The notes under the pieces are model-generated. The model was not told the DNA's origin. It was given only the letters and a program-made list of their open reading frames with translations, and did no database searches. A stretch of DNA of 64,000 nucleotides from Azophilus sp965215035. GTDB lineage: Bacteria > Pseudomonadota > Gammaproteobacteria > Pseudomonadales > Azotimanducaceae. Below are positions 51,772 to 61,065 of the stretch, one piece after another; the first letter of the stretch is position 1; every line of letters starts with the position of its first letter. The position numbers were made by a program, and so were the translations under genes. Where the stretch lies: positions 682,001 to 746,000 of the forward strand of contig OZ244040.1 of the NCBI GenBank assembly GCA_965215035.1, read 5' to 3'.

Positions 51772-52964
51772 AGCACCCCCTCGTTGACACTGGTCATGGC
51801 CAGAATGACACCGATCATAATCGACCCCAGCAAACCGCCGATAAGCAGTATGGCCAGCGGCTCGATGAGGCTGAGAAAGCGCTTCGTGCGCCGCGTGCTG
51901 TTCTGCTCATACAACAACGCCAGAGAGCGCAGCATTTGCGCTAGCTGGCCCGACTGCTCGCCAACCCGCACCAGATTGTAGCCCGTGGGGGTTAGCGCGT
52001 CCTGTTTTTCGAGTGCCTCGGCGAGCGATGCGCCGCCGCGCACGTCGGCCTGGGCGCGGCCGAGGCCGACACGGCGGCTGGATACCCGCACACTCCGGCC
52101 GGCCAGGCCAAGGGCGTCCATCAGTTCCACGCGGCTCGCCAGCATGGCGCTCATCACCGATGCCCACTTGGCGATATCGGCCTCGGCGAGCCAGTCGCGC
52201 AGCAGCGGCAGCCTGGCGAGGCCGTCCATAAACTTCTGGCGCACCGCCGGCCGCCGGAACAGGGCGACGGCCATGGCGGCTAGTGCGGCGAGCGCCCCGG
52301 CCACGAGTAGCACGTTGTCGTTGAACCAGATGCCGGTGCGCAGCACCACCTCGGCGAGCAGCGGCAGGTCGTTGCCCGGGTCGAGCAGGTTGGAAAACTG
52401 GGGTACCACGAAGACGAAGACGAAGAACACCGCGGCGCTGCCCGCCGTGATCAGGATGGCCGGATAGGTCAGGGTGTTCTTGAACTCGGTGGCGACCTTC
52501 TGGTCGTACTCCATCTGCTGCACGGCCTGGCGCAGCGCGGCGGCAAGTTGGCCGCTCAGTTCGCCGGCCGCCACCAGGTGATGCACGTAGTCTGGCAGGG
52601 GCAGCTCGCTCGCGCGGAGCACACCTGTGAAGTTCTGGCCCTGGGCAAGGCCCTTGCCGATAGCGGCGAAACCGGCCGCCAGCGCGGGATGATGGCTGCC
52701 GCGGCTTTGGGCCAGGATGGCGTCGCCCAGGGAGACACCGGATTCCAGCAGTGTGGCCAGTTCGTGGAAGGCCACCGCCAGCTCCTGGGCGCGCAGGCGG
52801 CGGCGCGGGGCCAGGCGCAGTTCCGCGCGGCGCTCGCTTACTTCCACCACGGTGTGGCCGTCGCCGGTGAGGCGGCGCACCAGCGCGGTGGCGGATTCGG
52901 CCTCGGTCTGGCCGGTGCGGCGCCGGCCCTGGCGGTCGAAAACCTCGTAGTTGAACTGCGCCAC
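51768..52964 (-). CDS. gspF: Type II secretion inner-membrane platform protein GspF
   Basis: A 398-residue polytopic protein with the two T2SSF domains: residues about 65-190 (FHELATLLESGVSLGDAILA) and about 268-390 (WASVMSAMLASRVELMDALG), and three membrane helices near 168-188, 218-238 and 373-393. It forms the base of the pseudopilus assembly platform and contacts GspE and GspL. It starts 7 bases after gspE and its stop overlaps gspG. Confidence 0.95.
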   Translation of the reverse strand: MAQFNYEVFDRQGRRRTGQTEAESATALVRRLTGDGHTVVEVSERRAELRLAPRRRLRAQELAVAFHELATLLESGVSLGDAILAQSRGSHHPALAAGFAAIGKGLAQGQNFTGVLRASELPLPDYVHHLVAAGELSGQLAAALRQAVQQMEYDQKVATEFKNTLTYPAILITAGSAAVFFVFVFVVPQFSNLLDPGNDLPLLAEVVLRTGIWFNDNVLLVAGALAALAAMAVALFRRPAVRQKFMDGLARLPLLRDWLAEADIAKWASVMSAMLASRVELMDALGLAGRSVRVSSRRVGLGRAQADVRGGASLAEALEKQDALTPTGYNLVRVGEQSGQLAQMLRSLALLYEQNSTRRTKRFLSLIEPLAILLIGGLLGSIMIGVILAMTSVNEGVL

Positions 52965-52971
52965 GGCGCGG

Positions 52972-54750
52972 TCAGCCTTCGGTGAGCGTCAGCCGGGTAA
53001 CCTCGTCCAGGGTGGTGCGGCCGTGGGAGGCCTTGATGAGGCCGTCCTGGAAAAGGTTGCGGTGGCCGCGACCGGCGGCAAAGCGTTTCAGGTCGTTCAA
53101 GGGTGCGCCGGCGACGATCATATCCTGCAGTTCGCCACTCATCGGCACCAGTTCATAAATGCCCGTGCGGCCGCGGTAGCCGGTTTGCTGACAGGCCGGG
53201 CAGCCCACCGCCCGCACCCAGTTGTCGCCCAGCAGCGCCCCCGGAATGGCGGCAAGCTGCTCTGCCACCAGCGTGGGCGGGTCGATGGGCTGTGCACAGC
53301 GAGAGCAGGGTTTGCGCACCAGGCGCTGGGCCTGCACGCCGCGGATGGGCGAGGCCACCAGGAAGGGTTCAACACCCATGTCCAATAGGCGCGTGAAACT
53401 CGAGATGGCGTCGTTGGTGTGCACGGTGGAGAGCACCACATGGCCGGTGAGCGCCGAGCGGATGGCGATTTCCGCGGTTTCCAGGTCGCGCATTTCACCG
53501 ATCATGATGACGTCCGGGTCTTGCCGCAGGATGGCGCGCAGAGCGCGGGAGAAGGTGTAGCCGATCTCCGCCTGGGTCTGAATCTGGGTGATGTTCGGCA
53601 TCTGGTATTCCACCGGGTCTTCCACGGTGATGATCTTCTTGACGCCGTCGTCCATCTCGCCAAGGGCGGCGTATAGGGTAGTGGACTTGCCGGAGCCCGT
53701 TGGGCCGGTGACCAACACGATGCCGTTGCTGGAACCGAGCCAGCCGCGGAACAGGGCCAGGTGGTCGGCAGCCATGCCGAGGCCGGCTAGGGCAAGGTCG
53801 TCGCGCTCCTTGGGCAGCATGCGCATGACGATGGATTCGCCGAAGGCACAGGGCACGGTGGAGACGCGAATGTCCATCTCCCGGCCAGAGATGCGGACGG
53901 TGATGCGCCCGTCCTGGGGCAGGCGCCGTTCGGCGATGTCGATGCCAGAGATCAGCTTGATGCGCGAGGCCACCGCGGGAAAGCGCTCTACGGGCTGGGT
54001 AAGGCGGCTGTGCAGAATGCCGTCTACCCGCATTCTGACGGCGAAGTTCTCTTCGGCCGGCTCTACGTGGATGTCGGAGGCATCGAGGTCGACGGCCTGG
54101 GAGAGCAGGTTGTTGACCAGTTCGATCACCGGGGCCTCTTCGGCCATCTCCCGCAGTTGCCTGGCGTCGCCGCCGGCAAACAGGTTCTCGACGGCGCGCT
54201 CTTTGCGGACGAACTCCACCAGGCGGTCGACCTGATGGTTGGCGGCGAGGTAGAAGGCCACGGGTTCGCCCGGGTAGAAGTAGTTGAGGACGCCGAGCAG
54301 TTCCTGGTCCCGGGGGTCGCGGGCCAGGCATTGCAAGGCGCCTTCCTGGCGCCAGAGCAGTACGGCGCGGTCGAGCAGCCAGTCGAGCTTGATGGGCGAG
54401 GCCACCATGAACTGGTAGACCGCTAGGCTGTCGGGCAGTTCCTCGGCGTTCCGCAGGTAGACGGCATCTAGGCGCTCCTCCAGGGTCCTGAGCAGCAGAT
54501 CTTCAGAGATGGCGCCGATTCTGACGAGCAGCGCGCCGAGGCGGCCGCCCACCTGTTGCTGGATCTGGACGGCCTTCTCGACATCCGCGGCATCGACCAG
54601 GTTGCGGGCGACCAGCAGTTCGCCTAAGCGCAATTCCGGTTCGGCACCATGCTGGAGTTGCGGTTGCCCGGCATTATCCGGCTCACCCTGACCGTGCTGG
54701 GGCAGTTCCGAACCAGTGTCGTCCGGGAGTTGGGGGGAAGGTTCGCTCAT
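52972..54750 (-). CDS. gspE: Type II secretion ATPase GspE
   Basis: A 592-residue secretion ATPase. It has an N-terminal GspE_N/MshEN domain, then the Walker A motif GPTGSGKSTTLYAAL (about residue 344), Asp box DPVEYQMPNITQIQ, Walker B-like DPDVIMIGEMRD, and the zinc motif C-x2-C...C-x2-C in PCSRCAQPIDP and CPACQQTGYRGR. It powers pseudopilus assembly from the cytoplasm. It is the first gene of the operon, as in xps clusters, with an unusually long linker N-terminus (Ser/Pro/Gln rich). Confidence 0.97.
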   Translation of the reverse strand: MSEPSPQLPDDTGSELPQHGQGEPDNAGQPQLQHGAEPELRLGELLVARNLVDAADVEKAVQIQQQVGGRLGALLVRIGAISEDLLLRTLEERLDAVYLRNAEELPDSLAVYQFMVASPIKLDWLLDRAVLLWRQEGALQCLARDPRDQELLGVLNYFYPGEPVAFYLAANHQVDRLVEFVRKERAVENLFAGGDARQLREMAEEAPVIELVNNLLSQAVDLDASDIHVEPAEENFAVRMRVDGILHSRLTQPVERFPAVASRIKLISGIDIAERRLPQDGRITVRISGREMDIRVSTVPCAFGESIVMRMLPKERDDLALAGLGMAADHLALFRGWLGSSNGIVLVTGPTGSGKSTTLYAALGEMDDGVKKIITVEDPVEYQMPNITQIQTQAEIGYTFSRALRAILRQDPDVIMIGEMRDLETAEIAIRSALTGHVVLSTVHTNDAISSFTRLLDMGVEPFLVASPIRGVQAQRLVRKPCSRCAQPIDPPTLVAEQLAAIPGALLGDNWVRAVGCPACQQTGYRGRTGIYELVPMSGELQDMIVAGAPLNDLKRFAAGRGHRNLFQDGLIKASHGRTTLDEVTRLTLTEG

Positions 54751-54910
54751 GGCGCGGTACCTAGTGCTCCCGCTATCGCTGATACGTCATTATCAGCTCG
54801 ATGGAGCACTAGGGGGCGCGGCGCGATTTCGCCCACCGGGGAAAAGCCGCCGGGTTGTTTGGTGCTGGTCATGGGTCAATTCTACCAGCGGGGGTGCGCC
54901 ACAGCACCCG

Positions 54911-55230
54911 GCGGGGGCGGGGACATGGTGCGCGGGGCACCCCATCGAGAGGGCCCCGCAGAGCACCGGGCGCACGGTGCTGGCCCGCGCAGGGTGCGGG
55001 GGGCACCCCATCGAGAGGGTACCGGAGAGAGACTTCGTGGCGGCGGAGACATAGCGCGGGGGGCACCTCCCACAACGGAGAGCAGGGGCGTCCTTCCGGT
55101 GGCGGGGACATAGTGCGCGCGGCGCTCCCTCCTCGTCCCAGTGCGTCGATGCAGCGATGGGCATGTCGTCGTAGCCAGTACCGCTGCGCGCCCCTCAAGC
55201 CGCCCGCGCATGGCATCGGAGTCGTGAGGT
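54911..55230. repeat. GC-rich degenerate repeats upstream of gspE
   Basis: Units of the form GGCGGGGACATGGTGCGCGG followed by GGCACCCC recur near 54915, 55042 and 55100, and GGGGCACCCCATCGAGAGGG occurs twice (near 54935 and 54998). No gene with coding character is visible in 54751-55260. Long open frames here are by-products of the high G+C. The gspE promoter should lie in this stretch. Confidence 0.65.
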
Positions 55231-55260
55231 GTCGCGGTAGCCAGTGCCGGGGCGTGCCCC

Positions 55261-55638
55261 TCAGTAGCCGACATAGTCATCGGCCTTGCCGAGTTCGAAC
55301 CGCAGCGTACTAACGCGGTCGCGCAACGCGACATTGCGGCCGCTTACCATGGGCGGGCGGAACCGCCATTGGCTCACGGCCCGCAGTGCCGCCGCGTCGA
55401 AAACCCCGCTGGGCACCGACTCGACCACCCGCGGGTTGGCAACCTCTCCTTGGGCGGTGACGTCATAGCGCAGGGTTACGTACCCCTCGACCCCGGCCGC
55501 CTGCGCCTCCGGCGGATAAACCGGGTCTGCTCCGTACAGGAACCGCATGGGCTGCGGCGTGGCGCAACCCGCCAGCAGCGCGAGCAACAAGAGCAGCAAG
55601 AATGCGCCGACACGCCACCTGCACAGCACCGCTTCCAT
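55261..55638 (-). CDS. TonB C-terminal-domain lipoprotein
   Basis: A 125-residue protein counted from ATG 55638. The longer frame to 56046 would overlap the cobalamin riboswitch. A lipobox leader (LLLLLLALLAGCATP) is followed by a TonB C-terminal domain: DPVYPPEAQAAGVEGYVTLR, then DAAALRAVSQWRFRPPM with the YP and WRF signatures. Such short TonB-domain lipoproteins may link to outer-membrane receptors or serve as cell-envelope assembly factors. It is divergent from the BtuB gene, a plausible partner. Confidence 0.8.
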   Translation of the reverse strand: MEAVLCRWRVGAFLLLLLLALLAGCATPQPMRFLYGADPVYPPEAQAAGVEGYVTLRYDVTAQGEVANPRVVESVPSGVFDAAALRAVSQWRFRPPMVSGRNVALRDRVSTLRFELGKADDYVGY

Positions 55639-55919
55639 GGGTGCGCAGAGTACAACAGATCCACCGTCGAGTCCGGCCTGGGTTCTGCGGGCGTGATGGT
55701 CGCCCCGATCCCTGACCTGGAGCGCCCCGCGACAAAGGGTGGGTGTTCCTTTTGCAAGACGGCAAGTGGATACGAGCCCCTCCGGGGAATTAGCCGTATA
55801 AGCCCCTCTATATATAACAGATGAGGTGGGTACCCCAGATATAGGGGTGTCCCACATATGGGCAGTATGGCCGAATTGACACCCCGCGCGGCGCCCGCCT
55901 AATATTCCGCGCAGCCGGA

Positions 55920-56075
55920 TCTGGTGCCCGAGGGTCCGTCTTGCCAAGCCGCTGTTAGGCCGGTACGGCAAGCAGGTTCCAAAGGCTTCATGGGAAACAG
56001 GTGCAAGTCCTGTGCTGCCCCCGCAACGGTGAGCGTCGCCACGCAAGCCCGATACCGCCTCCCGGTGAACACGAT
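55920..56075 (+). promoter_or_regulatory. Cobalamin (B12) riboswitch
   Basis: The leader contains GGGAAACAGGTGCAAGTCCT and GTGCTGCCCCCGCAACGGTG (about 55992-56030). These are the conserved core and B12-box-adjacent elements of the AdoCbl riboswitch, followed by the AAGCCCGATACCGCCT closing helix. It lies about 85 bases before the btuB start and is expected to repress expression when cobalamin is plentiful. Confidence 0.93.
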
Positions 56076-56160
56076 GTTGCGGAGGGCTTCATCCGTGGTC
56101 GCGAGTCCATTGCTCCACGAACCCTCCCCAAATCTATCTTGCCGTTGTTTGGGGACTGCC

Positions 56161-58299
56161 ATGCAAAACAAACCACCTGCTCAAGCACTCGCCGGGCTTG
56201 CCGCTCTCGGCGTGCTCACCGGCGCATTGGCGCTATCCGCGGCACATGCCAACCCCACGGCTGCGGAAGACGCCTGTTCGTCCGCCACCGTATCCAGCCA
56301 AACCGAGACACGGCGAACTGCCACCGACGATGCGGGGTCCGGCACCGGCACGGCCTGCACAACCGCCCGAGTATCGCAGCCGCCGGATGTTACGAATGCG
56401 CATAGGCCCGCCAGGGGTAGCCACAGGCCCCAACCAGAGCCCGAAACCCTGATTGTGCGGGCGGCGCGCCTGCCGCTGTCCGCCGCCAAACTCGGCAGTT
56501 CGGTAACCCTGCTCGACGGCGACCTGCTGGCACGGCGTCAGGGTGCGCTGCTCGGTGAACTGCTGCGCGGGGTGCCCGGCGTGGCGGTGAGTCGAGCCGG
56601 CGGGGTCGGTGCCCTTACCCAGCTTCGCATGCGTGGCGGCGAATCCAACCATGTGCTGGTATTCATCGACGGTGTGCGGGCCAACGACCCGGCGCAGAAC
56701 GGCGAGTTCAACTTCGCGAACCTGCTGGCTTCCGGCATCGAGTCCGTGGAGATCATCCGCGGCCCTCAGAGTTCCCTATGGGGCAGCGATGCGCTCTCGG
56801 GCGTGATCAGCGTAACCACCCGCCGGGCCGATGCGGGCACCGACGCCGCAGCCTTTATGGAAGGCGGCAGCGACGCCTGGCGGCGCTTCGGCGGCAGCAC
56901 CAGCTATGGCGGCGAGCGGCTGCGCATGCGCCTCGGCGCAAGCGAGCTAAACACGGCCGGCGACAACATCTCCCGCAGCGGCAACGAACAGGACGGGCAT
57001 CGCAACACCACGCTCAGCCTCGCCTTTGACTATGCGTTCGCGCCAAGCCTGCGCACCGCCGCGAGTTTCCGCTACACCGATGCCAACACCGAGTTCGACG
57101 GCGTCGACTTCGGCACCGGCCTGCCCGCCGACCGAGACAACGAGACCGATGCCCAGCAGATCTACGGGCAGCTAGGCGCCACGCTCGATGCCCTGGACGG
57201 CCGATGGCAGCATCGGCTCGGCTACGCCCTAACCGACACCGGCAACAACAACCGCACCGAGAACGCCTTCGCACCCACCGGCTACGACCTGAACACCACC
57301 GACGCACGAGCGGATGTGTTCAGCTACCAGACCAGCTTCGCCATCGCCGAGGGCCAGGTCGTCACGGGCGCCTACGAGCGCCAGCAGCAGCGCTTCTCCC
57401 AGCGCGGGCCGGTGGGCTTCGGCGACCCGAACCGCGACGAGAAGATGAGCGCGGACTCCTTCACCATCGAGTACAGCGGCAGCATCACCCCGGCGTTCGC
57501 ACTGCTTGCGAGCGCCCGCAAAGACCGCAACAGCGATTTCCAGAACAACACGACCGGGCGCCTGAGCGCCGCCTGGCGGGTCGCCCCGGCAATCAAGCTG
57601 CGCGCCGCCTACGGCACCGGCAGCAAGCACCCCACGTTCACGGAGCGCTACGGATACTTCACCAGCTTCATCGGCAACCCCAACCTCAAGCCCGAGCACT
57701 CGCGCGGCTGGGAGTTGGGTGCGGACACCGGGCGACCCGGCGGCCCCTTCACGCTGGGGCTCACCTGGTTCGACGAGGCGCTGCGCGACGAGATCAATGG
57801 TTTCGTATTCGACCCAGCCACCGGTGCCTTCACGGCCCGCAACGAGGACGGCAAGAGCCGGCGGCGAGGCCTGGAACTACAGGGCCGCTGGCTGCCGGCA
57901 ACGGGGCTGCGGCTGGGTTTTGCCTACACCTGGCTCGACGCCGAAGAGGACAACGCCGACACCGGCCGCGCCCTGCGGGAGATCCGGCGGCCCGAACACA
58001 CCGCCAGCGCCAATCTCGACTGGGGTTTTCTGGATGGCCGCGCCAATCTCAATCTGAACCTTGACTACAACGGCACCCAGGACGACTTCTACTACCCGCC
58101 GGTACCGCCCTACCAGGAGCGCGTGCAACTGAATGCGTTCACCCTGCTGTCCGTGGCCGGCAGCTACCGCCTGGCCAGGGGCCTGACCCTATTCGCTCGG
58201 GCGGAAAATGCTCTGGGCGAAAACTACGAGGAGGTGTTCGGCTTTTCGGCCCCCGGCCGAGCCGTCTACGCGGGGTTACGCTACCAGTTCGGGAACTAA
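56161..58299 (+). CDS. btuB: BtuB-like TonB-dependent cobalamin receptor
   Basis: A 712-residue receptor counted from ATG 56161. Earlier in-frame codons lie in the riboswitch. A signal peptide ends near residue 29 (LSAAHA), followed by a long disordered linker of about 70 residues and the TonB-box region ETLIVRAARLP. The plug has GVPGVAVSRAGGVGALTQLR and VEIIRGPQSSLWGSDALSG, and the barrel ends YAGLRYQFGN. It imports vitamin B12 or related corrinoids. The riboswitch directly upstream makes the BtuB call firm. The linker between signal and TonB box is longer than in Escherichia coli BtuB. Confidence 0.95.
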   Translation: MQNKPPAQALAGLAALGVLTGALALSAAHANPTAAEDACSSATVSSQTETRRTATDDAGSGTGTACTTARVSQPPDVTNAHRPARGSHRPQPEPETLIVRAARLPLSAAKLGSSVTLLDGDLLARRQGALLGELLRGVPGVAVSRAGGVGALTQLRMRGGESNHVLVFIDGVRANDPAQNGEFNFANLLASGIESVEIIRGPQSSLWGSDALSGVISVTTRRADAGTDAAAFMEGGSDAWRRFGGSTSYGGERLRMRLGASELNTAGDNISRSGNEQDGHRNTTLSLAFDYAFAPSLRTAASFRYTDANTEFDGVDFGTGLPADRDNETDAQQIYGQLGATLDALDGRWQHRLGYALTDTGNNNRTENAFAPTGYDLNTTDARADVFSYQTSFAIAEGQVVTGAYERQQQRFSQRGPVGFGDPNRDEKMSADSFTIEYSGSITPAFALLASARKDRNSDFQNNTTGRLSAAWRVAPAIKLRAAYGTGSKHPTFTERYGYFTSFIGNPNLKPEHSRGWELGADTGRPGGPFTLGLTWFDEALRDEINGFVFDPATGAFTARNEDGKSRRRGLELQGRWLPATGLRLGFAYTWLDAEEDNADTGRALREIRRPEHTASANLDWGFLDGRANLNLNLDYNGTQDDFYYPPVPPYQERVQLNAFTLLSVAGSYRLARGLTLFARAENALGENYEEVFGFSAPGRAVYAGLRYQFGN

Positions 58300-58442
58300 G
58301 ATGCGTACGCGGCCTGGTCGTATCTGAGTGCGGCGAACTGTGCCTGCTGCAGCATCGGGCACAGATTGAATTCCAGACAGACAGCCTCGGCGGGCACCGC
58401 TTTCGTTCTATAATTTCACGCTTGAGGTTGCCTGGGTCGATT

Positions 58443-58742
58443 GTGTCGAGCGAACTCCTGCCGATGGCGACGATGATGGAAGCCGCGGGTCTGTTGCTGC
58501 GGTCGCCGCGCTGGACGGTATCCGAGGTGCTCGACCTGCTCGATATCGGCGACGCCGAGTTCCGCGAAATGGTGCTGGGCAATCGGCAACTCGCCAATAT
58601 CCTGGAACGGCGGCGGCGGCTCGGCGTTGACGTTCGCGAGCGCCAGTGCCGTGCCTGCGGGGAGATGTTTCCGACAGCAACGTTCCGCAATTACTGCGGC
58701 GCGCCCGCCTGCCGGGCGGTGGCCAGCATCGAGCGCGACTGA
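58443..58742 (+). CDS. Small zinc-ribbon-like protein of unknown function
   Basis: A protein of about 99 residues if started at GTG 58443. TTG 58422 and ATG 58464 are alternatives. The first half is helical (PRWTVSEVLDLLDIGDAEFR), suggesting a helical DNA- or protein-binding unit. The end has C-x2-C-x12-C-x4-C (CRACGEMFPTATFRNYCGAPAC), a likely zinc site. I do not recognise the family. It follows btuB by about 140 bases in the same direction but need not share its transcript. Confidence 0.5.
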   Translation: MSSELLPMATMMEAAGLLLRSPRWTVSEVLDLLDIGDAEFREMVLGNRQLANILERRRRLGVDVRERQCRACGEMFPTATFRNYCGAPACRAVASIERD

Positions 58743-59048
58743 GCGGCGACGTTCGATCTACCAGCGCTGGCACTTTTCCGGTCGGCCACACCCCGCATTT
58801 GATTCGAACCGCTAGGACGGTACGGCTGGGTAGTGGCTCGGTTCGAATCGACCGGCAAGCCCTTCCTGTGCAGGGACTGAAAGCCATAATGAGAATTGCT
58901 GGCCACGGTTGGGTGGTGGTTCAGTTTGAATTTGTGGATCATGGCGAGGCGAGCGACGACCCACGGTTGTCAGTGGACGACAACATCTCTTTAATAGGGC
59001 GCTAGGAATAGAGCACCACCGTTTGATTCGAACTCCCAAGGAGACGCC
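58743..59048. other. Spacer with inverted repeat and MITE-end match
   Basis: GATTCGAACCG at 58801-58811 and CGGTTCGAATC at 58839-58849 form a perfect 11-bp inverted repeat with a 27-base loop. TTTGATTCGAAC occurs at 58798 and again near 59023. A 17-bp block at 58921-58937 (TCAGTTTGAATTTGTGG) equals part of the MITE left end. No gene is evident. The promoter of the cytochrome c' gene should be near the right edge. Confidence 0.5.
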
Positions 59049-59462
59049 ATGCGTATCTGGACCCTGACCGTTCTCACCTTGTTCGCTACGTCCTCGTTCG
59101 CCGACGAAGGCGCGCAGGATTACCGCCACCACACGATGGAGGCGGTCGGCGGCCACATGCAGGCACTCGTCGATATCTTGATGGGCAAGGTTCCACACCA
59201 AGGCCATCTGGCCCTACACGCCGGCAGTATCGCCGAACTCGCAGCTATCACCGGCACGTTGTTTCCCGAGGGCTCCGTCGGCGGCGACTCGCTACCCGCC
59301 ATCTGGGAACAGCCGGAGGATTTCGCGGCGCGCGTCGCCAAGTTCCAGGAAACAGCCGAGGGCTTGCGCGATACCATTGCCGCGGGTGGCGAGGTTGGGC
59401 CCGCCGTCCAAGCCCTGGGAGAAGCCTGCAAGGGCTGTCATGAGAACTATCGCAACGAGTAA
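59049..59462 (+). CDS. Cytochrome c'
   Basis: A 137-residue periplasmic four-helix-bundle cytochrome. A signal peptide of about 18 residues (LTVLTLFATSSFA) precedes a helical body, and the heme-attachment motif CKGCH lies at the very C-terminus (ACKGCHENYR), the defining layout of class II cytochromes c. Members bind NO and may protect against nitrosative stress or carry electrons. A cytochrome b561 gene converges from the other side, a common pairing for exchanging electrons with the membrane quinone pool. Confidence 0.93.
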   Translation: MRIWTLTVLTLFATSSFADEGAQDYRHHTMEAVGGHMQALVDILMGKVPHQGHLALHAGSIAELAAITGTLFPEGSVGGDSLPAIWEQPEDFAARVAKFQETAEGLRDTIAAGGEVGPAVQALGEACKGCHENYRNE

Positions 59463-59608
59463 CCCTGGGCGGTAGCCCCAGCCGGCGCTCCGTGCCGCCG
59501 CTCACTGGCCCGCATAGCGCAGCGCGAGCCGGGTTCAGCGCGCCGGATTGTTACAGAATGTGCGCCCCGGCAACCGGAACCTGGTCAGTGCAGGCGCAGG
59601 AACAGCAT

Positions 59609-60256
59609 TCAAAAATACCGAAGGCCGGCCCATACGAGCCCACCCGAAATCGCCGCCGTAACGAGGGCGCGGAGCCAGTAGTCGGGGGTTGCCGGAATGT
59701 CCACCGGCTTACACCCTGTGAACATCCCGAGCGGGGTTCTGTCCTGGCGTAGGGCATAGACCAGGTGCGCGGTCAGGTGCACCGCCACACAGGCGATGAT
59801 CGCCCAGAACACGCGGTTGTGAATCCTGGTGAGCAGGTTCGAGGTGTCCCCGGACACGTAGCGCGCCAGAGGGCCCTCGGTGAATATGGCGTCGTTGGCG
59901 AAGAGCCCGGTACCCGCCTGGGCGATAGCCAGCAGCACGAGAGCCAGTGCCAGGGCCCGGCCCGGAGCAGTGTGCGGGTCGTCCAGGCGGCCGCCCCGAA
60001 AATGGTCGAAAAACGCCTTCGGCCCGACCCGGTAGCCAGACCAGCGGGCATAGCGCCCACCCCAGATTCCCCACAGCAACCGAAACAGGATGAGCCCCAC
60101 CATCGCGCAACCGAAACGCATGTGCCAAGCGAGCAGCGCAAAGTCTCCCGACAGCCCCGTGTACAACAGGCAGCCAAGGCAGATGGCGAACAACCAGTGC
60201 CATAGCCTAAGCGGCCAATCCCAGACCTTGACCGGCACCGATTCCATCATGGGCAT
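59609..60256 (-). CDS. Cytochrome b561
   Basis: A 215-residue membrane protein with four helices: about 17-37 (LRLWHWLFAICLGCLLYTGL), 45-65, 105-125 and 150-175. Paired histidines lie in the first (LWHW), second (WHMRFGC) and fourth (HNRVFWAIIACVAVHLTAHL) segments as heme ligands. This is the prokaryotic b561/Ni-Fe-hydrogenase cytochrome b type. It should pass electrons between quinol and the periplasmic cytochrome c'. ATG 60247 is an alternative start, 3 codons in. Confidence 0.92.
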   Translation of the reverse strand: MPMMESVPVKVWDWPLRLWHWLFAICLGCLLYTGLSGDFALLAWHMRFGCAMVGLILFRLLWGIWGGRYARWSGYRVGPKAFFDHFRGGRLDDPHTAPGRALALALVLLAIAQAGTGLFANDAIFTEGPLARYVSGDTSNLLTRIHNRVFWAIIACVAVHLTAHLVYALRQDRTPLGMFTGCKPVDIPATPDYWLRALVTAAISGGLVWAGLRYF

Positions 60257-60435
60257 CGCCTCCCGCGGCCCAACACCCGCCGATGGGCACCCGGGGGTTG
60301 TCGCGCCGGGGCCGGGCGCGACAGTTCGGTCAGGGCAAAGTCACCGCCCGGCTCTGCTAGCAGCATGGCTTGCATGTGCCGAATAGTAGCCGATATTCCG
60401 TGGAAAACAGCGGCGGCGAAGCCCCCCGCGGGCCA

Positions 60436-61065
60436 TCAGCGCAGCAGGCCCTCGGCAACCACAAGGTCGCTCGGCTCGTTGAGGTTGAAGAACGGGTCGA
60501 ACGGCTCATCGGAGAAGTTCACCTGGGCCAGCCGGTACCTGGCCATCCAACGATCCACCTTGCGCACACCCTCCTCCACCAGGGCCCGGCGCAGGTCTTC
60601 CCGCAACGCCACCGGCCACAGGCCGAACACCGGCTGTATGCGGCCCCCGGAATGGGCGCAGGCCAACTCCGCACCGCCCTCGATTGCGGCCGCGAGCCGC
60701 TGCACTAAGTCCTGGGGGAAAAACGGTGTATCGGTAGCAAAGCTTGCCACCTGGCGCACCTCCGGCATGTGCTCCGCGGCCCAATCTAAGCCCGCCAGCA
60801 CCCCCGCGAGCGGCCCTAGGCCGGTGCCGACGCTGTCGGGAATCACCGGCAACCGCACGGCACCGAACCGCTGTGCATCCCCATTGGCGTTCAACACCAG
60901 CCGCCGCACCTGGGGCGCGGCCCGCTCAATCACCCGCGCCAACAGCGTGCGGCCGCCAAGCATCATCAAACACTTGTCGGTGCCATCCGGCCGCACCATG
61001 CGCCGCGACCGGCCGCCAGCCAGCAGCAACCCCGCAATCCCCACATCAGCCACAGCGATAACCAC
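60436..61065 (-). CDS. mobA: Molybdenum cofactor guanylyltransferase MobA
   Basis: A 209-residue nucleotidyltransferase. The GTP-binding loop LLAGGRSRRM is at residues 13-22, followed by TDKCLMMLGGRTLLARVIER. FATDTPFFPQDLVQRL near 105-120 is the metal-binding DxP-type segment, and FFNLNEPSDL is the usual C-terminal motif. MobA adds GMP to molybdopterin to form the bis-MGD cofactor. The molybdoenzyme at 2453-4588 needs that cofactor. The gene is not adjacent to it, so co-regulation is not implied. Confidence 0.92.
   Translation of the reverse strand: MVIAVADVGIAGLLLAGGRSRRMVRPDGTDKCLMMLGGRTLLARVIERAAPQVRRLVLNANGDAQRFGAVRLPVIPDSVGTGLGPLAGVLAGLDWAAEHMPEVRQVASFATDTPFFPQDLVQRLAAAIEGGAELACAHSGGRIQPVFGLWPVALREDLRRALVEEGVRKVDRWMARYRLAQVNFSDEPFDPFFNLNEPSDLVVAEGLLR

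Noticed and set aside
55639..56046. Upstream extension of the TonB-domain lipoprotein.
   Set aside because: It runs through the cobalamin riboswitch, and the lipoprotein leader begins at 55638.
58790..58860. tRNA gene suggested by GGTTCGAATC.
   Set aside because: No acceptor stem, anticodon loop or CCA end fits around the T-arm-like sequence.
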